From Alloascoidea africana (lineage: Eukaryota; Ascomycota; Alloascoideomycetes; Alloascoideales; Alloascoideaceae), in the NCBI GenBank assembly GCA_030581615.1, contig JAKTTT010000003.1:557451-621450 (forward strand): a DNA stretch of 64,000 nt. Direction: 5' to 3'. Below, in pieces: positions 34,203 through 44,885 of the stretch. A program made the translations under genes and the position numbers. The stretch's first letter is position 1; every line of letters starts with the position of its first letter. The notes under the pieces are model-generated. The model saw nothing but the letters and a program-made list of their open reading frames with translations, was not told the origin of the DNA and did no database searches.

Positions 34203-36932
34203 TTACTCAAGGTACTTTTCAAGCTTCTCTGCCACCAATTTTAAAATATCCTCATCAGATTTACCAACGTTCTTCATGTCCTTGTTCACAGCTTGGAAAA
34301 TCTCCCCGTGGTGAGGCTCGGCTTTCGCATACCGATCTAACAACTCATCAATCTCTTCTCTTGTGCCATGCTTTGTTAGAAAGAAATACATCCAACCCCA
34401 ACTATCGCCAAAATCCGGGTCTGTTAAAATGGCTTTCTCAAACCATTTTCGTGCGTTTGGAATCTTCCCCATTTTTAAGAAAACACTACTCATCAAGGCT
34501 AATAAATGAGGGTGGATATCTGTGTCCAACTTCTTGGCAATACTTCCAATTTTGCCTCTTCTTTCCCTTCTCTCTGCGAGTAGTAGGTCTTCGCCGTAGA
34601 GGTACCCTGATCGAGGGCATTCTTTTAGTCCCGCGGCAAGTATTCCTCTTGCCTGCTCTTTGTTTCCTGCCCGCTTCTCTAATCTTACTTTTTCCAGCCA
34701 AATAAGCTCATTTTTAGGATTTGCCAAAGCTGCCCTATCTAGAACCGACCTGGCACGAACAAGAACGCCATGCTTCTCTTCCAGCCTAGAGCACAATAAC
34801 CAGAGAGGAATGCTGTGCTTACAAGCCTTAATCCCAAGATTGTAAGCCTGTCTTGCCTCTGGGATTTTTCCTAAATCTTCGTAGATGGCACCTTTCTGCA
34901 TCCATAGCTTTGGAGATTCGGGGAATCGTTCAAGCCCTTCCAGTACCAGATCTAATGCTTTTTCTAGATTTTGAAGTTGCCGCTCGAGAACAATGCTCTT
35001 AGACCACACTCTTTCAGTGCCAGCTTCAGTCCGCGCTCTAGTCAAAAGCTTTCTGGCTCGCTCATGTTGGTTATTCGAAGCCTCAAGCTTGACGGCAGCC
35101 AGCCATACATCTTCGCTATTGGGATTCTCTTTGAAGGCATCAATAAGGATGCTTCGTGCGCCATCTGGATCACCAGCAGTGATCCATTTTTCTTTTGCGT
35201 ACATGAGCCACAATTCTTCTGATTTTGGACATAGGCGAACAGCCTTGTTGAATACCTCCCAGAGCGCACTCTTTGACCCATGATTTTTTTCCAACATAGC
35301 AGCGGATTTCCAAAGCTCCGAGTCATCTGGAAATAGTCTTAGAGCGTAAGAGTATATGGCACGGGCAGTCTCATGCTTACCTCTTGCCAGTGACTCAGCA
35401 GCATCTCTCTCCCATATGCTAATTTTCTGCTTGTCATCTTCTTCATCAAGACCCATTCCAAGAGTTGACTTGATGATGGCATGGCACGTCAATGGTAACC
35501 CATTGTCTTCGGATTGTTCAGCTTGTTTAATCCACCCTTCTCTATCCTGAACATTTCCTTCCTTCTGTAATTCTTTTACACCTCTCTCCATTAGCTTGTC
35601 AACTTTGGCTGGGCCAGAATTAGCTTGTTCTTCTAATTGGGCAGCAGAAATCCATATCTCATGGGACACTTTGATAGCTTTGCGGGCCCTGTTCAGCACT
35701 TTTCTCGCTTTATCTACCGTCTCTATATGAGCGAGAGCTAGCCATAGTTCAACAGAGTGAGGAATCTGGTCAACTGCAGTAGACAGTAATTCTCTCGCAT
35801 TCTTGGGGTCCTCTTCCAGATTTACAAGTTCTCTCCATAACTGAACACTTTTGGGAATCCTTTCAATAGCACGCTGTAAAACAATTTGCTTTGAGGCTTT
35901 ATCTGCTTCCAATTCAGCAGCTGCTAACCACAGCTTAATACTCTTCGGGTTATGTTTCACAGAGTCTGCAGCTGCAATCTTTGCCAACCGTAGGTCATAG
36001 TTCTTGTTCAGCCGTATGCTTTCTAGCCAAACATCTTCCTTTTTCGGACAGTTCAAACATCCTTCGCGAATCAGTTTCCGTGCTTGCGAAAATCTATTTG
36101 CGTACTCCTCAACTCTCGCAGCCGATATCCATGCATTTGGATTCTTTGGTGTTGCTTTAATCATCCCATTCACCAACTCTCGCGTTTGTTTAATATCGCT
36201 AATGGATTCCGTAGAACTAGGTCCCAGGCTTTCCATCGATGTAAGATAACCCTTGGGATCAACACTAGTGGATGTTCCTCCTGCTTTATCCAGTTTTAAC
36301 CCCAACATCTTGTCCCTCGCAGAGGAAATGGTACGAAAATCCGTGACAGAATCCGCACCATCCACAGCATTGATAGAGCCATCAACAGAAGTTTGGGACC
36401 TGATTCCGCTGATTATACTATCCGGAGTTTGATAAAATCTCCTTTCCCCGAGCTCTGTTATTCGAGCTCTTTTGTTTTTTCTAGTGAGATCTCCAGCTTC
36501 TGGTAGATTTAGCCATTCCTGATCGCTGACCACAGCCAATCCTCTTTTCAAATCTGCAAACATGGTGGAAACCTTGGGATGCTTTTTGTCATATTCTAAT
36601 TGCTCAAATTTCTCCCTCGCCAGACGTTTTGCCTTCCGTCTTGACTCCATCTTTTCATCAATCATTGTATAGATTTTGTCGGCTTCTTCATCATCCTTAT
36701 CGAAATTACCATCTGTGAACAGTCCTGTATCGTTTTCTGCATCTTTGAAACGTTCATCGCCCATGTCGGCGACATTGTCTCCTTCATTTTCAATGTCATT
36801 TGCATTATTCTGTTCAGCCTGGATTCTGGCGGGACCAATATCTGAACGCGTTGTAAAACCAGTGGCGCCTCTCCCTAAACCAGCTACATAGCCTGCCGGA
36901 GCAGGCATATCAAGAAACGACTTGCGTTCCAT
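34203..36932 (-). CDS. PRP6: Pre-mRNA splicing factor Prp6 (U4/U6.U5 tri-snRNP)
   Basis: Bridges U5 and U4/U6 in the tri-snRNP. 909 codons in one exon. The N-terminal PRP1 domain begins MPAPAGYVAGLGRGATGFTT, the classic Prp6 start, preceded here by a short MERKSFLD leader. It is followed by an acidic/charged helical stretch, then a long run of HAT/TPR repeats (about residues 270-880) with recurring W..A..LE spacing such as LWLAAAELEADKA and IWISAAQLEEQA. The ORF closes normally. Its presence fits the intron-rich genome. Confidence 0.96.
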   Translation of the reverse strand: MERKSFLDMPAPAGYVAGLGRGATGFTTRSDIGPARIQAEQNNANDIENEGDNVADMGDERFKDAENDTGLFTDGNFDKDDEEADKIYTMIDEKMESRRKAKRLAREKFEQLEYDKKHPKVSTMFADLKRGLAVVSDQEWLNLPEAGDLTRKNKRARITELGERRFYQTPDSIISGIRSQTSVDGSINAVDGADSVTDFRTISSARDKMLGLKLDKAGGTSTSVDPKGYLTSMESLGPSSTESISDIKQTRELVNGMIKATPKNPNAWISAARVEEYANRFSQARKLIREGCLNCPKKEDVWLESIRLNKNYDLRLAKIAAADSVKHNPKSIKLWLAAAELEADKASKQIVLQRAIERIPKSVQLWRELVNLEEDPKNARELLSTAVDQIPHSVELWLALAHIETVDKARKVLNRARKAIKVSHEIWISAAQLEEQANSGPAKVDKLMERGVKELQKEGNVQDREGWIKQAEQSEDNGLPLTCHAIIKSTLGMGLDEEDDKQKISIWERDAAESLARGKHETARAIYSYALRLFPDDSELWKSAAMLEKNHGSKSALWEVFNKAVRLCPKSEELWLMYAKEKWITAGDPDGARSILIDAFKENPNSEDVWLAAVKLEASNNQHERARKLLTRARTEAGTERVWSKSIVLERQLQNLEKALDLVLEGLERFPESPKLWMQKGAIYEDLGKIPEARQAYNLGIKACKHSIPLWLLCSRLEEKHGVLVRARSVLDRAALANPKNELIWLEKVRLEKRAGNKEQARGILAAGLKECPRSGYLYGEDLLLAERRERRGKIGSIAKKLDTDIHPHLLALMSSVFLKMGKIPNARKWFEKAILTDPDFGDSWGWMYFFLTKHGTREEIDELLDRYAKAEPHHGEIFQAVNKDMKNVGKSDEDILKLVAEKLEKYLE

Positions 36933-37134
36933 AACTATAGTCGTAAGCTATCCAATTCAAAAGAGAACACTATCAGCAGATATTAATGCTTGGATAGAGG
37001 GAAGAGAAACTGAATACCAAAAGAGGTGAAAGGTTATGAGCCTTCGGCATCACCCAAAATTTTCGCGCTGTGCACTAAAAAAAAATTTCTAACTGAACTT
37101 GATACATCACAACTTTTCACGCCCACGCTATAAA

Positions 37135-38694
37135 ATGTCAAAGAGGCCTCTTGGCGAAGAAGCCAATGTCGATCAATCTCTAAAGACGCCAAATGCTGGC
37201 TCTCCATCAAAGAATAGACCTGAGGTGGATGATGCAATGGCAGTAGATAATGAAGGAGAGTACGAAGATTTGTATGGCGATGACTACGAATCAGAAGAAG
37301 AAATATATGAAGTTGACGGGAATGACGAAGATGAAGATGAGGACTTGGAATTAACTGAGGAAGATTTGGCCAAGAAAGCCGCTCAAAAAGCCCAGGAGGC
37401 AGTGGAAAGGGAAGAAAAGCAGGAAACAACAGAGGAACCAACATTATATTTACCACACAGATCGCGTCCTTTAGGTCCTGATGAGGTTTTGGAGGCCGAC
37501 CCATCTGTTTACGAGATGCTACATAATCTAAATGTTCAGTGGCCATCACTGTCCTTTGATATTTTTGCAGATTCTCTGGGAAATGAGAGGCAAAGCTATC
37601 CCCAAACAGTTTACCTGGCTGCTGGTACCCAAGCAGCCAGGCCAAAAGACAACGAGATAACAGTCATGAAGTTAAGTTCCCTAGCAAAAACTCTTGTCAA
37701 GAATGATGCAGAGGATGAAAGCGATGACGAAGACGACGATAATGATATTGACACAGATCCAATTTTGGAATCGAAAAGGTTGCCTATGAATTCGACCACA
37801 AACAGACTACGACTGTCTCCTTTTGCAGCCGAAACTGGCGAGCAATTGGCAGCAAGTATGGCTGAAAGTGGAGACGCCTATATATGGAACTTGACCCCCC
37901 ATTTTAAATCGTTTGATGTGCCAGGAACCGTTATACCGAAACAATCCAATAAACCTATTTATACTGTTCGAAACCATGGAAATGTGGAGGGTTACGCAAT
38001 AGACTGGTCACCTTTGATTCAGAGTGGTGCCCTTTTGACTGGCGATTGCTCTGGTAGAATACACCTGACTACTAGAGGAACAAGCAACTGGAAAACAGAC
38101 AGGACCCCATTTTTGGGCCATGAGGGAAGCGTTGAGGAAATACAATGGAGTCAAACGGAGAAGACAGTTTTCGCGAGCGGTGGAACTGATGGACTAATAA
38201 AGATCTGGGATACGAGGTCCAAGAAACACAAGGCAGCTTTATCTGTGAAAGCTACTAATACTGACGTCAATGTCATGTCATGGTCTTCAAAAGTGGGCTA
38301 CTTGCTGGGAAGTGGCCATGATGATGGTTCCTGGGGAGTATGGGATCTGAGATCTTTCCAGAGTGGAACAACACCCAAACCCGTTGCTGCTTTTGATTTT
38401 CACAAGTCGGCGATTACCTCGATCGAGTTTCATCCTTCCGAAGACTCTATTCTTGCTGTAGCTTCAGAGGATAACACGGTTACCTTGTGGGATCTGAGCG
38501 TGGAGGCGGACGATGAGGAAATCACTACTCAGAAAACAGAAGCCAAGGGCGAGCTGGAGGATATCCCACCACAATTACTCTTTGTTCACTGGCAGAAAGA
38601 CGTGAAGGAGGTTCATTGGCATAAACAGATTCCTGGTGCTCTGATATCTACCGGTGGAAACGGCATTTCTGTTTGGAAGACTATTAGCGTTTAG
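37135..38694 (+). CDS. RRB1: Rrb1/GRWD1, chaperone of ribosomal protein uL3
   Basis: Nuclear WD40 protein that binds newly made Rpl3 in baker's yeast and is required for 60S biogenesis. 519 codons from ATG 37135. Features: very acidic N-terminus (DEDEDEDLELTEEDL), the CAF1C/H4-binding-type block LPHRSRPLGPDEVLEADPSV, HNLNVQWPSLSFD, then WD repeats with ASGGTDGLIKIWDTRSKK, GSGHDDGSWGVWDLR and AVASEDNTVTLWDLS. A second acidic loop (DDEDDDNDID) sits before the propeller. Starts divergently from PRP6 about 200 bp away. Confidence 0.95.
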   Translation: MSKRPLGEEANVDQSLKTPNAGSPSKNRPEVDDAMAVDNEGEYEDLYGDDYESEEEIYEVDGNDEDEDEDLELTEEDLAKKAAQKAQEAVEREEKQETTEEPTLYLPHRSRPLGPDEVLEADPSVYEMLHNLNVQWPSLSFDIFADSLGNERQSYPQTVYLAAGTQAARPKDNEITVMKLSSLAKTLVKNDAEDESDDEDDDNDIDTDPILESKRLPMNSTTNRLRLSPFAAETGEQLAASMAESGDAYIWNLTPHFKSFDVPGTVIPKQSNKPIYTVRNHGNVEGYAIDWSPLIQSGALLTGDCSGRIHLTTRGTSNWKTDRTPFLGHEGSVEEIQWSQTEKTVFASGGTDGLIKIWDTRSKKHKAALSVKATNTDVNVMSWSSKVGYLLGSGHDDGSWGVWDLRSFQSGTTPKPVAAFDFHKSAITSIEFHPSEDSILAVASEDNTVTLWDLSVEADDEEITTQKTEAKGELEDIPPQLLFVHWQKDVKEVHWHKQIPGALISTGGNGISVWKTISV

Positions 38695-38730
38695 ATAGAT
38701 GTTTAACCAAGTTAATCCTTTTCCAATATG

Positions 38731-38745
38731 TGGGTGTATGGGTGT
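38731..38745 (+). promoter_or_regulatory. Rap1-like box upstream of NDUFA6
   Basis: TGGGTGTATGGGTGT, identical over 15 nt to the box in the GRC3/COX12 promoter, about 105 bp before the NDUFA6 ATG and 37 bp after the RRB1 stop. Similar to the baker's-yeast Rap1 site; binding is inferred. Confidence 0.55.
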
Positions 38746-38848
38746 AAACCGGTCAGGATTACAACCAATCACCAGTTGGCAAATCTAACCTTCTAATATT
38801 TCTCTTCAGCCTTTAGAGACTCACTGAGATCCAGAACAGCAGTGTAAA

Positions 38849-39279
38849 ATGGTTATTATCGCTACAGAATTCGCCGAGACAACTCGATACACGCTATCTA
38901 ATGCAGAAATGCGATCGAGGGTGCTTGGTTTATACCGTCGATTCTTGAGAAACGCTCCAACAATCACAGAATTGTACGAGTTGGATATTCCCGCATCGGC
39001 TGTCCGTACCAAAATAAGACAAGAGTTCGAAAGGCAAAGATTTGTGACGGATATAAGGGTCAGAAATATCCTGTATGCTAAAGGCCAAATGGAGTTCCAG
39101 GTAAGTGTTTACATTTGTGCCCATTGCCCAAAGCACGAACTAACCTGCTTATTTGTTTGTAGGAAACGGTCAACTTTTGGAAACAGATATCTCATGTTAT
39201 GAAATACTTCAAAGAGGAAGAGTCGTACAACAAAGCTTCAGATTCATTTGTTGATAAATTTTTGAAAGGAACAGTTTGA
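38849..39279 (+). CDS. NDUFA6: Complex I LYR subunit NDUFA6/NB4M, 2 exons
   Basis: LYR-motif accessory subunit on the matrix arm of respiratory complex I, docking the acyl carrier protein. Exons 38849-39100 and 39163-39279; 122 codons. The 62-nt intron starts GTAAGT and has a CTAAC branch point. Visible: the LYR motif in SRVLGLYRRFLRNAP, the block QEFERQRFVTDIRVRN, and the C-terminal ETVNFWKQISHVMKYF followed by a short tail ending FVDKFLKGTV. No cleavable presequence is evident, as is usual for this subunit. Its presence implies that the organism keeps complex I. Confidence 0.93.
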
Positions 39280-40832
39280 AATGGCATAGACAATATATAC
39301 TAAACATCCACTCTGGTTCATTCCTACTCGAATTCCTGTTACTGTTATGCATTTTATATAAGGATCAATTAACCCATATTACTTGTTTTACAAACTGATT
39401 GATGAATAGATCTGCCAACACTCCAAGCTTTCATACAGTGGTGATCAGCTCACTCACTGGTGTATCCCAAATCAGTAGTAGGAGGCTCTGGTACCATATA
39501 ATAGAACCACAACTGATCTCACTATACGAAAGCAGCTAACGATGGAGAAGGAGTGAAAAATAGGCGTCTTGTATAAGGATTTGGCCTTTTTCCATGTGCT
39601 TAAACAAAGTCGCTGTTTTTGCGGACTACTTTGGGCGACTAGCGTCACCCGACAGTGCTCGTTTGTTCATACACCCTAAACTGGGTTTTGCTCCTAGCAT
39701 TGTAAAGATCTAAACTGTCCGGGTAAACTGGAAATTTAACAGAAAAACTTATGCCAGACACACAAGAAGGAAGTTGTATGCAGAACAGTCCGAATAGAGT
39801 AGTGATTATTAAGTGAGCAGGGGTGGATAATCGCCATACTTGACAGTTGATTGGTGGGTTCCATGCAAGTTGCCTTGTAGGGAACAGGTCTTCGATCAAG
39901 CCACCTCAAATTTAACCAAACAGAGCTACAGGAACATAGAAATTGCATATCCGCAACCGAGAAACAATAAAGACATTGATCATTCACATATACTCACAAG
40001 AACCATTGTTTGAAGACGGTAAACTCGGCAAATCGGAATTTAGGAAGAGAGGAAGAGAGGAAGAAAACGGGGGAGGCAGGAGACAGGAAACAATGGAGAA
40101 TGGAGAAATTCTGGAAACAAAACAATCAAAATCATCAAACATGCGAAATTCCATAAACAGATAAAAGCATGCCAAAGATGAATAACTGCATTGCATATTC
40201 TGGGGTGGGGGTTTTGTGTCCCAATCGGGAAGCCGGGAAAACACTCTTTGAGGTGACAAAAGCAACGACTGTCGGCAAACAGCGGATAGTACACTGATTT
40301 TAACTGACGCACAACTGCATACGCGATGCTATATAAGCAATTCGGTGAGTGTCCCACGAGTTTTGCACAAGTTCTAGTGGCAAAAATCGAGATACAAGAC
40401 GCCTAATAAAAAGATTTTAATAGCTGCGTTGTAAATGGCGGCTGTAGCGGGACTCTCTAAGCAAACTAACGCGAGTTGTCCGGATGCTGGCAGATCAGTC
40501 TCTTGACCAGCGATTTATGCCCATTAGCCAGACATTAGAAACCTCTCTGAACCCAATTCAAAACTTCTAGATGCAATTGTGTGATAGTTGTTTTTACTCT
40601 TGAGCATGTGAAGTGAACTTTTCCAGATAACGAAGAGGTTACTGATTCTACTCAGCAATTGACCTTTTGCTCCGATGCATGCCGAACCTTTGTATATTTA
40701 ATGAGTGGCAATTTGTTACCCGGTACCTCTTTCTTCCATATATTTCAACATTTAAATTTCATCTTCTTTCCATTTTTCATTTCCAGCTTCTCTAGCTATT
40801 GATTCAAATCCTATCATCTCAAATATCACAGC
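39280..40832. other. 1.55-kb intergenic upstream of COF1
   Basis: No recognisable gene on either strand. A purine-rich stretch of GGAAGAGA-type units lies at about 40,042-40,085. The short open frames here overlap each other and look like nothing known. Presumably the COF1 promoter plus the NDUFA6 3' region. Confidence 0.55.
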
Positions 40833-41688
40833 ATGGTAAGCTTTCCCTGAGATTACTCAATGATCTAGATCAATGGGTTTTCAGTATCTTTTGTTGAAAC
40901 TTTTGGGTCATGATTTGTCAATCATGGTTCTCGTTTTCAGCGCCACATTGTCAATTAGTTGTGTGCTCATGAAAAGGTGGCGGAACGCCACATTGGTACC
41001 CAAGACCAGTCCACACTACTTTTAGCGCTGTTGTAACATGTTTCAATTTTTAACTGATGTTTCTAGTCTCGATCCGGGTATGTTGGTTTTCTATGAGATC
41101 CCGGATCCACAAAAAAATCATTTGGCCATGGGACACTTTCTAACTCTTCATCTAATTCCAGAGTAACCATTAACGACGAGGTCTTTGAAGCTTTCAATGA
41201 CTTGAAGCATGGCAAAAAGTACAAGTATGTCATCGCCAAGCTAAATGACATCAAGACTCAGATTGTTGTTGATAAAACATCAACCGAAGGTGACTACGAC
41301 ACCTTTTTAGAAGCTTTGCCTGAGAATGAAAATAGATATGCTGTTTACGACTTTGATTATGAATTAGAGGGTGGCGAAGGCAAGAGGTATGACATTTATT
41401 TCCATTTAATTACTATTGTGTTAACGGTTTTTTCCATGTAGATCAAAGATCATTTTTATCAACTGGTCCCCTGATACAGCTCCTACAAGAGTAAGTGTCT
41501 AATTTTTAAAACTCTTTGATAATTTCACTAATAGTCTTTCCTGAAACTAGACCAGGATTGTATACGCTTCTTCAGTGGAAGGATTACGCCGCTCTTTGAA
41601 TGGTGTGTGGACTGATATTCAAGGCACAGATTTTAGCGAAGTTGCATATGATTCAGTTCTTGATAAAATTCATCGTGGACCTCACTGA
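40833..41688 (+). CDS. COF1: Cofilin, 5 exons
   Basis: ADF-H protein that severs and depolymerises actin filaments. Exon 1 is the ATG alone (40833-40835); exon 2 is 11 nt (41067-41077); then 41162-41386, 41442-41490 and 41551-41688. 141 codons (baker's yeast 143). Introns are 231, 84, 55 and 60 nt with GTAAGC, GTATGT, GTATGA and GTAAGT donors. The joined start is [20 protein letters not shown], almost the canonical cofilin N-terminus with the regulatory Ser after Met. Core blocks: [69 protein letters not shown]. Exons 1 and 2 are too short to find by ORF search alone. Confidence 0.96.
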
Positions 41689-41905
41689 TATCCTGATCCG
41701 CCATCTAAGTGGTTGTTACAACGGTTATTAGGTAAACTTTTGAAGCCCCTAATATAAAAACTTTACTTATCTTTTATCATTAACTCAATTCAGAGCGTAA
41801 AAAGGAATTGTGGTCCTATATATTACAGTGTATTAATGAATATATTGTGAATGCACAGTATCTGTTAAAGTTCTTCGATGCTCTCCAAACCTTATAATTG
41901 TGTCT

Positions 41906-44124
41906 TCAAACAAACTGACCTTTTCGATAAATGTTTCTCCTGACTCTCCATACTTTGCCTCCTGCACCTTCCTCAACATCCTCGAATGATAAATATGGTA
42001 GTGGAACGTGGTTATTGCCATCGATTTTTCTCCTTTTTCGTTCTGTCGTAGTAGCGCCATTCCCATAACAGAAATCGTTATGCATTTCCCACACTGGAAT
42101 TTCTGCCCGCCCTCGAACCAGAACAGCACGCTTTTGGTCTCGTTCTCCTGTTTCAGTGGGTTTTCCAAATGCAGCCTGCAAGACTTTTGTTGGAATAGGT
42201 GTATACAAATAGACTACTTTTGCTTTTGGGTCAACTGTATGAATCATAGCAAGTCCTAAAAACTTGGAGGCATCTGGAGATACCAATGAATTGCTTGAAC
42301 CAGCACCAGAAAATCCCGTATCATTATCAAAACCATCAGACACTAGGGGATAAAACTCTGATGCTCCGTTACCCTCTAGTCTTTCCTGCTGAGTCTTGTA
42401 AAGCTTTTGCAGCTTGGGCACAAAAAGATTGAAATGGTCATTGTCAACAGCGTACAACCCGACTATTGATGCGTTTAGTATTAATATTGAATCCCTTGGA
42501 TCCAAGTTTGTACCTTCAAGCATAAGGGAAGTAGAAATAGAAGATGATAATGGAGCGTTATAATTCAGCTCAGTTTCATATGCAACCATACTTGGCGAGC
42601 TTTGTAGTAGAGGAGAAAAGTCAAACATTGGGATAGAATAAATGCAGTTCTCCAACCTCTTGTACCCTAAACAATGGAAATATGAAAGTAGTGATAGTGT
42701 CCTTACTAGTGGAGCAGAGAACCTGCTGTTTTGATTAAATAGACCCTCAAGATTGAAGATTTTTGTTTGGGGACCAGGGCGAAGATATGACAAAAACTCT
42801 TGGAACTGGTTCACTTGAGATCCAGCGCTAATTGGTATTAATGTCGAAGATGAGCTTTGAGAAGCTAGGTAGACAATATGAGACACTTCAAAAGGATAAG
42901 AGGTAGTGGCACCACAACCCTCAATAACTTGCTTCAACAGCTCTAGCCCAAAACCTTTAACCCACCCCGGTGTATTTATGATCAAAGGTATCTTCAGGTT
43001 ATCTGTATCTGAGCTATAGCGTTCTATCAGATCAGACACCAGGGATATATATCGGTTTGGCTGTTCCTTTGGAGAAGAAAACCCCACGTAATGTGAATAT
43101 GATTGTGAGTTCTGGTTCTTATCAAATGAAGGATGCCAAGGATGTGAAAACGAGGGATTCAGTACAGGTTCTGTGATACGTATCAGGGATATAGACTCAG
43201 GAGGTGAGAATTCTGGTTGACCAGGGTCCAAATCAAGATAAAAAGCAGATGAATTCTTCTGTGATGAACGTGACAGAATTGTATTCAAGAGGTATTTTGA
43301 GAAGGTAGATTTTCCACTTGATTTGGAACCTGCTACTAGAATTACAGTAGGCTTCTCCAGGTCAATATCACTGTCAGCTGCGTGTTCAATATCCTTTTGA
43401 ATTTCAGACGCTGCTTGCTCCCATGGTTCTGTAAAACTCATCAGGTTCACCTGCGTTTTTGAGCTGAACATGATATCAAACGAGTAGTCATCAAACTTGT
43501 CATACTCTTCTACTTCGCCAATAGTGTACTGATTTTCGTGTCTCCAAATATTTCTGAACGAAGGACATAACGAGCCAATCTCTTCATGCCCGACTCTTAG
43601 GTTACTCAACCTGATCTCCGTGTCGTCTGAGGTAGGTTCGATGGTTGGTGTTGAGTGAGTGGAAGGTGCAAAGATAGGTATCTTTCCATCTTTAGAACAG
43701 ATTGTTGAACCGTAGACCAGCACAGAGCCTTTCAAAACGCTTAGAAAGTATGCTCCTCTGACAGCAATATATCCTCCTTTTTGAAAGCTCAAAAATACAC
43801 CGTCATCTTCAAATTTTAGATTCTTGGGATCAAACCGTGAGATCTGTTGATATTCACTGCTCCAATTAGCATCATTGCCATAACCAGTCTCAAAAAATCG
43901 CTACTCACTCAACTTCCTTGATTGTCTGCGACATGCTTTTATCACTGTCAAATTCATCGTCTTCATCGTTTACATAGGCTGGGATTAAGTCATCTTCCTG
44001 TGATACAGCGGCAAAAGCGCTAACTATTAAAAAACGGTGTTAGAAAACATCCAAGTTTTCTGCAATCACTGAGGGTATTCTTACTTTGCCGCTTCCCCTT
44101 GGACATTATTTCTTTCTCCAGCAT
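41906..44124 (-). CDS. GRC3: Polynucleotide 5'-kinase Grc3, 3 exons
   Basis: Partner of Las1 in ITS2 pre-rRNA cleavage and 5' phosphorylation; also linked to Pol I termination. Exons (reverse strand): 44124-44085, 44023-43909, 43856-41906; 701 codons (baker's yeast 632). Introns are 61 and 52 nt (GTAAGA with CTAAC; GTGAGT with GCTAAT). Walker A is VAGSKSSGKSTFSKYLLN near 43,335; the lid/B-type block INTPGWVKGFGLELLKQVI lies near 42,955; LDLDPGQPEFSPPE lies near 43,220. An alternative start is ATG 44106, six codons downstream. Divergent from COX12, sharing a 276-bp promoter that holds a Rap1-like box. Confidence 0.93.
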
Positions 44125-44163
44125 TTCACTACCTTTTTTTCCAATTTCGATCAAGATGATATT

Positions 44164-44178
44164 TGGGTGTATGGGTGT
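44164..44178 (+). promoter_or_regulatory. Rap1-like box in the GRC3/COX12 divergent promoter
   Basis: TGGGTGTATGGGTGT, identical to the 15-mer at 38,731. It lies 40 bp from the GRC3 ATG and about 220 bp from the COX12 ATG. Assignment to a Rap1-like factor is inferred. Confidence 0.55.
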
Positions 44179-44400
44179 ATCTTAGAACGTGCTCAAATCT
44201 ACTATGTCTATCACCATAGAGTAAACTGTGTACTCGAAACCAGCCAATAGCAGGCCTGCTCTTAAAAAATGAGCCCACTAGACATCAAAGCGAGATCATT
44301 TGATATCCTTCCTCCGAGACTTGTAGAAATAGACCTTTTCCCCTTCTCATTACTCTGTCTCCATTCCGTCCCCCAATCACACAGACGTGAAACAATCAAC

Positions 44401-44703
44401 ATGACAGAACTAAACACAGTCCAATTTGACTCTCGTTTCCCAAATCAGAACCAGACCAGACACTGCTGGCAGTCTTATGTCGACTACCACAAGTGTATCA
44501 CAGCCAAAGGTGAAGACTTTGCTCCTTGCCAAGTCTTCTGGAGAACTTTCTCCACTCTCTGCCCTACTGAATGGGTTAACAAGTGGGACGAGCAAAGAGG
44601 TATGATGGAATTATTTTGTTACTTTGTGGTGAATTGTACTCTAACCGTGTCATGTGTTTTTGTCTTAGAAAACGGCAATTTCGCTGGAGACTTGACACCA
44701 TAG
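44401..44703 (+). CDS. COX12: Cytochrome c oxidase subunit VIb (Cox12), 2 exons
   Basis: Intermembrane-space complex IV subunit imported by the Mia40 pathway. Exons 44401-44599 and 44669-44703; 77 codons (baker's yeast 83). The 69-nt intron starts GTATGA, carries CTAAC and ends TTAG. The protein shows FPNQNQTRHCWQSYVDYHKC, i.e. one CX9C, and CQVFWRTFSTLC, i.e. one CX10C, followed by PTEWVNKWDEQRE. The intron splits the conserved DEQRE block, as expected for a real exon joint. Confidence 0.96.
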   Translation: MTELNTVQFDSRFPNQNQTRHCWQSYVDYHKCITAKGEDFAPCQVFWRTFSTLCPTEWVNKWDEQRGMMELFCYFVVNCTLTVSCVFVLENGNFAGDLTP

Positions 44704-44885
44704 AAATGGGTTCTGGCCAGCAAGTATTTCACGACATTGGTTATATCTTTCTACTAAACTCAGGGATGGTTCAAGTATGATGTTAAAATCTATTCGGTAA
44801 ATAACATTTTTAATAGAAGATTATTGAACTATCCATAAAATTATCTACTTCACCGTTTATGAGAACACCAAGTTTTAACAACCAA

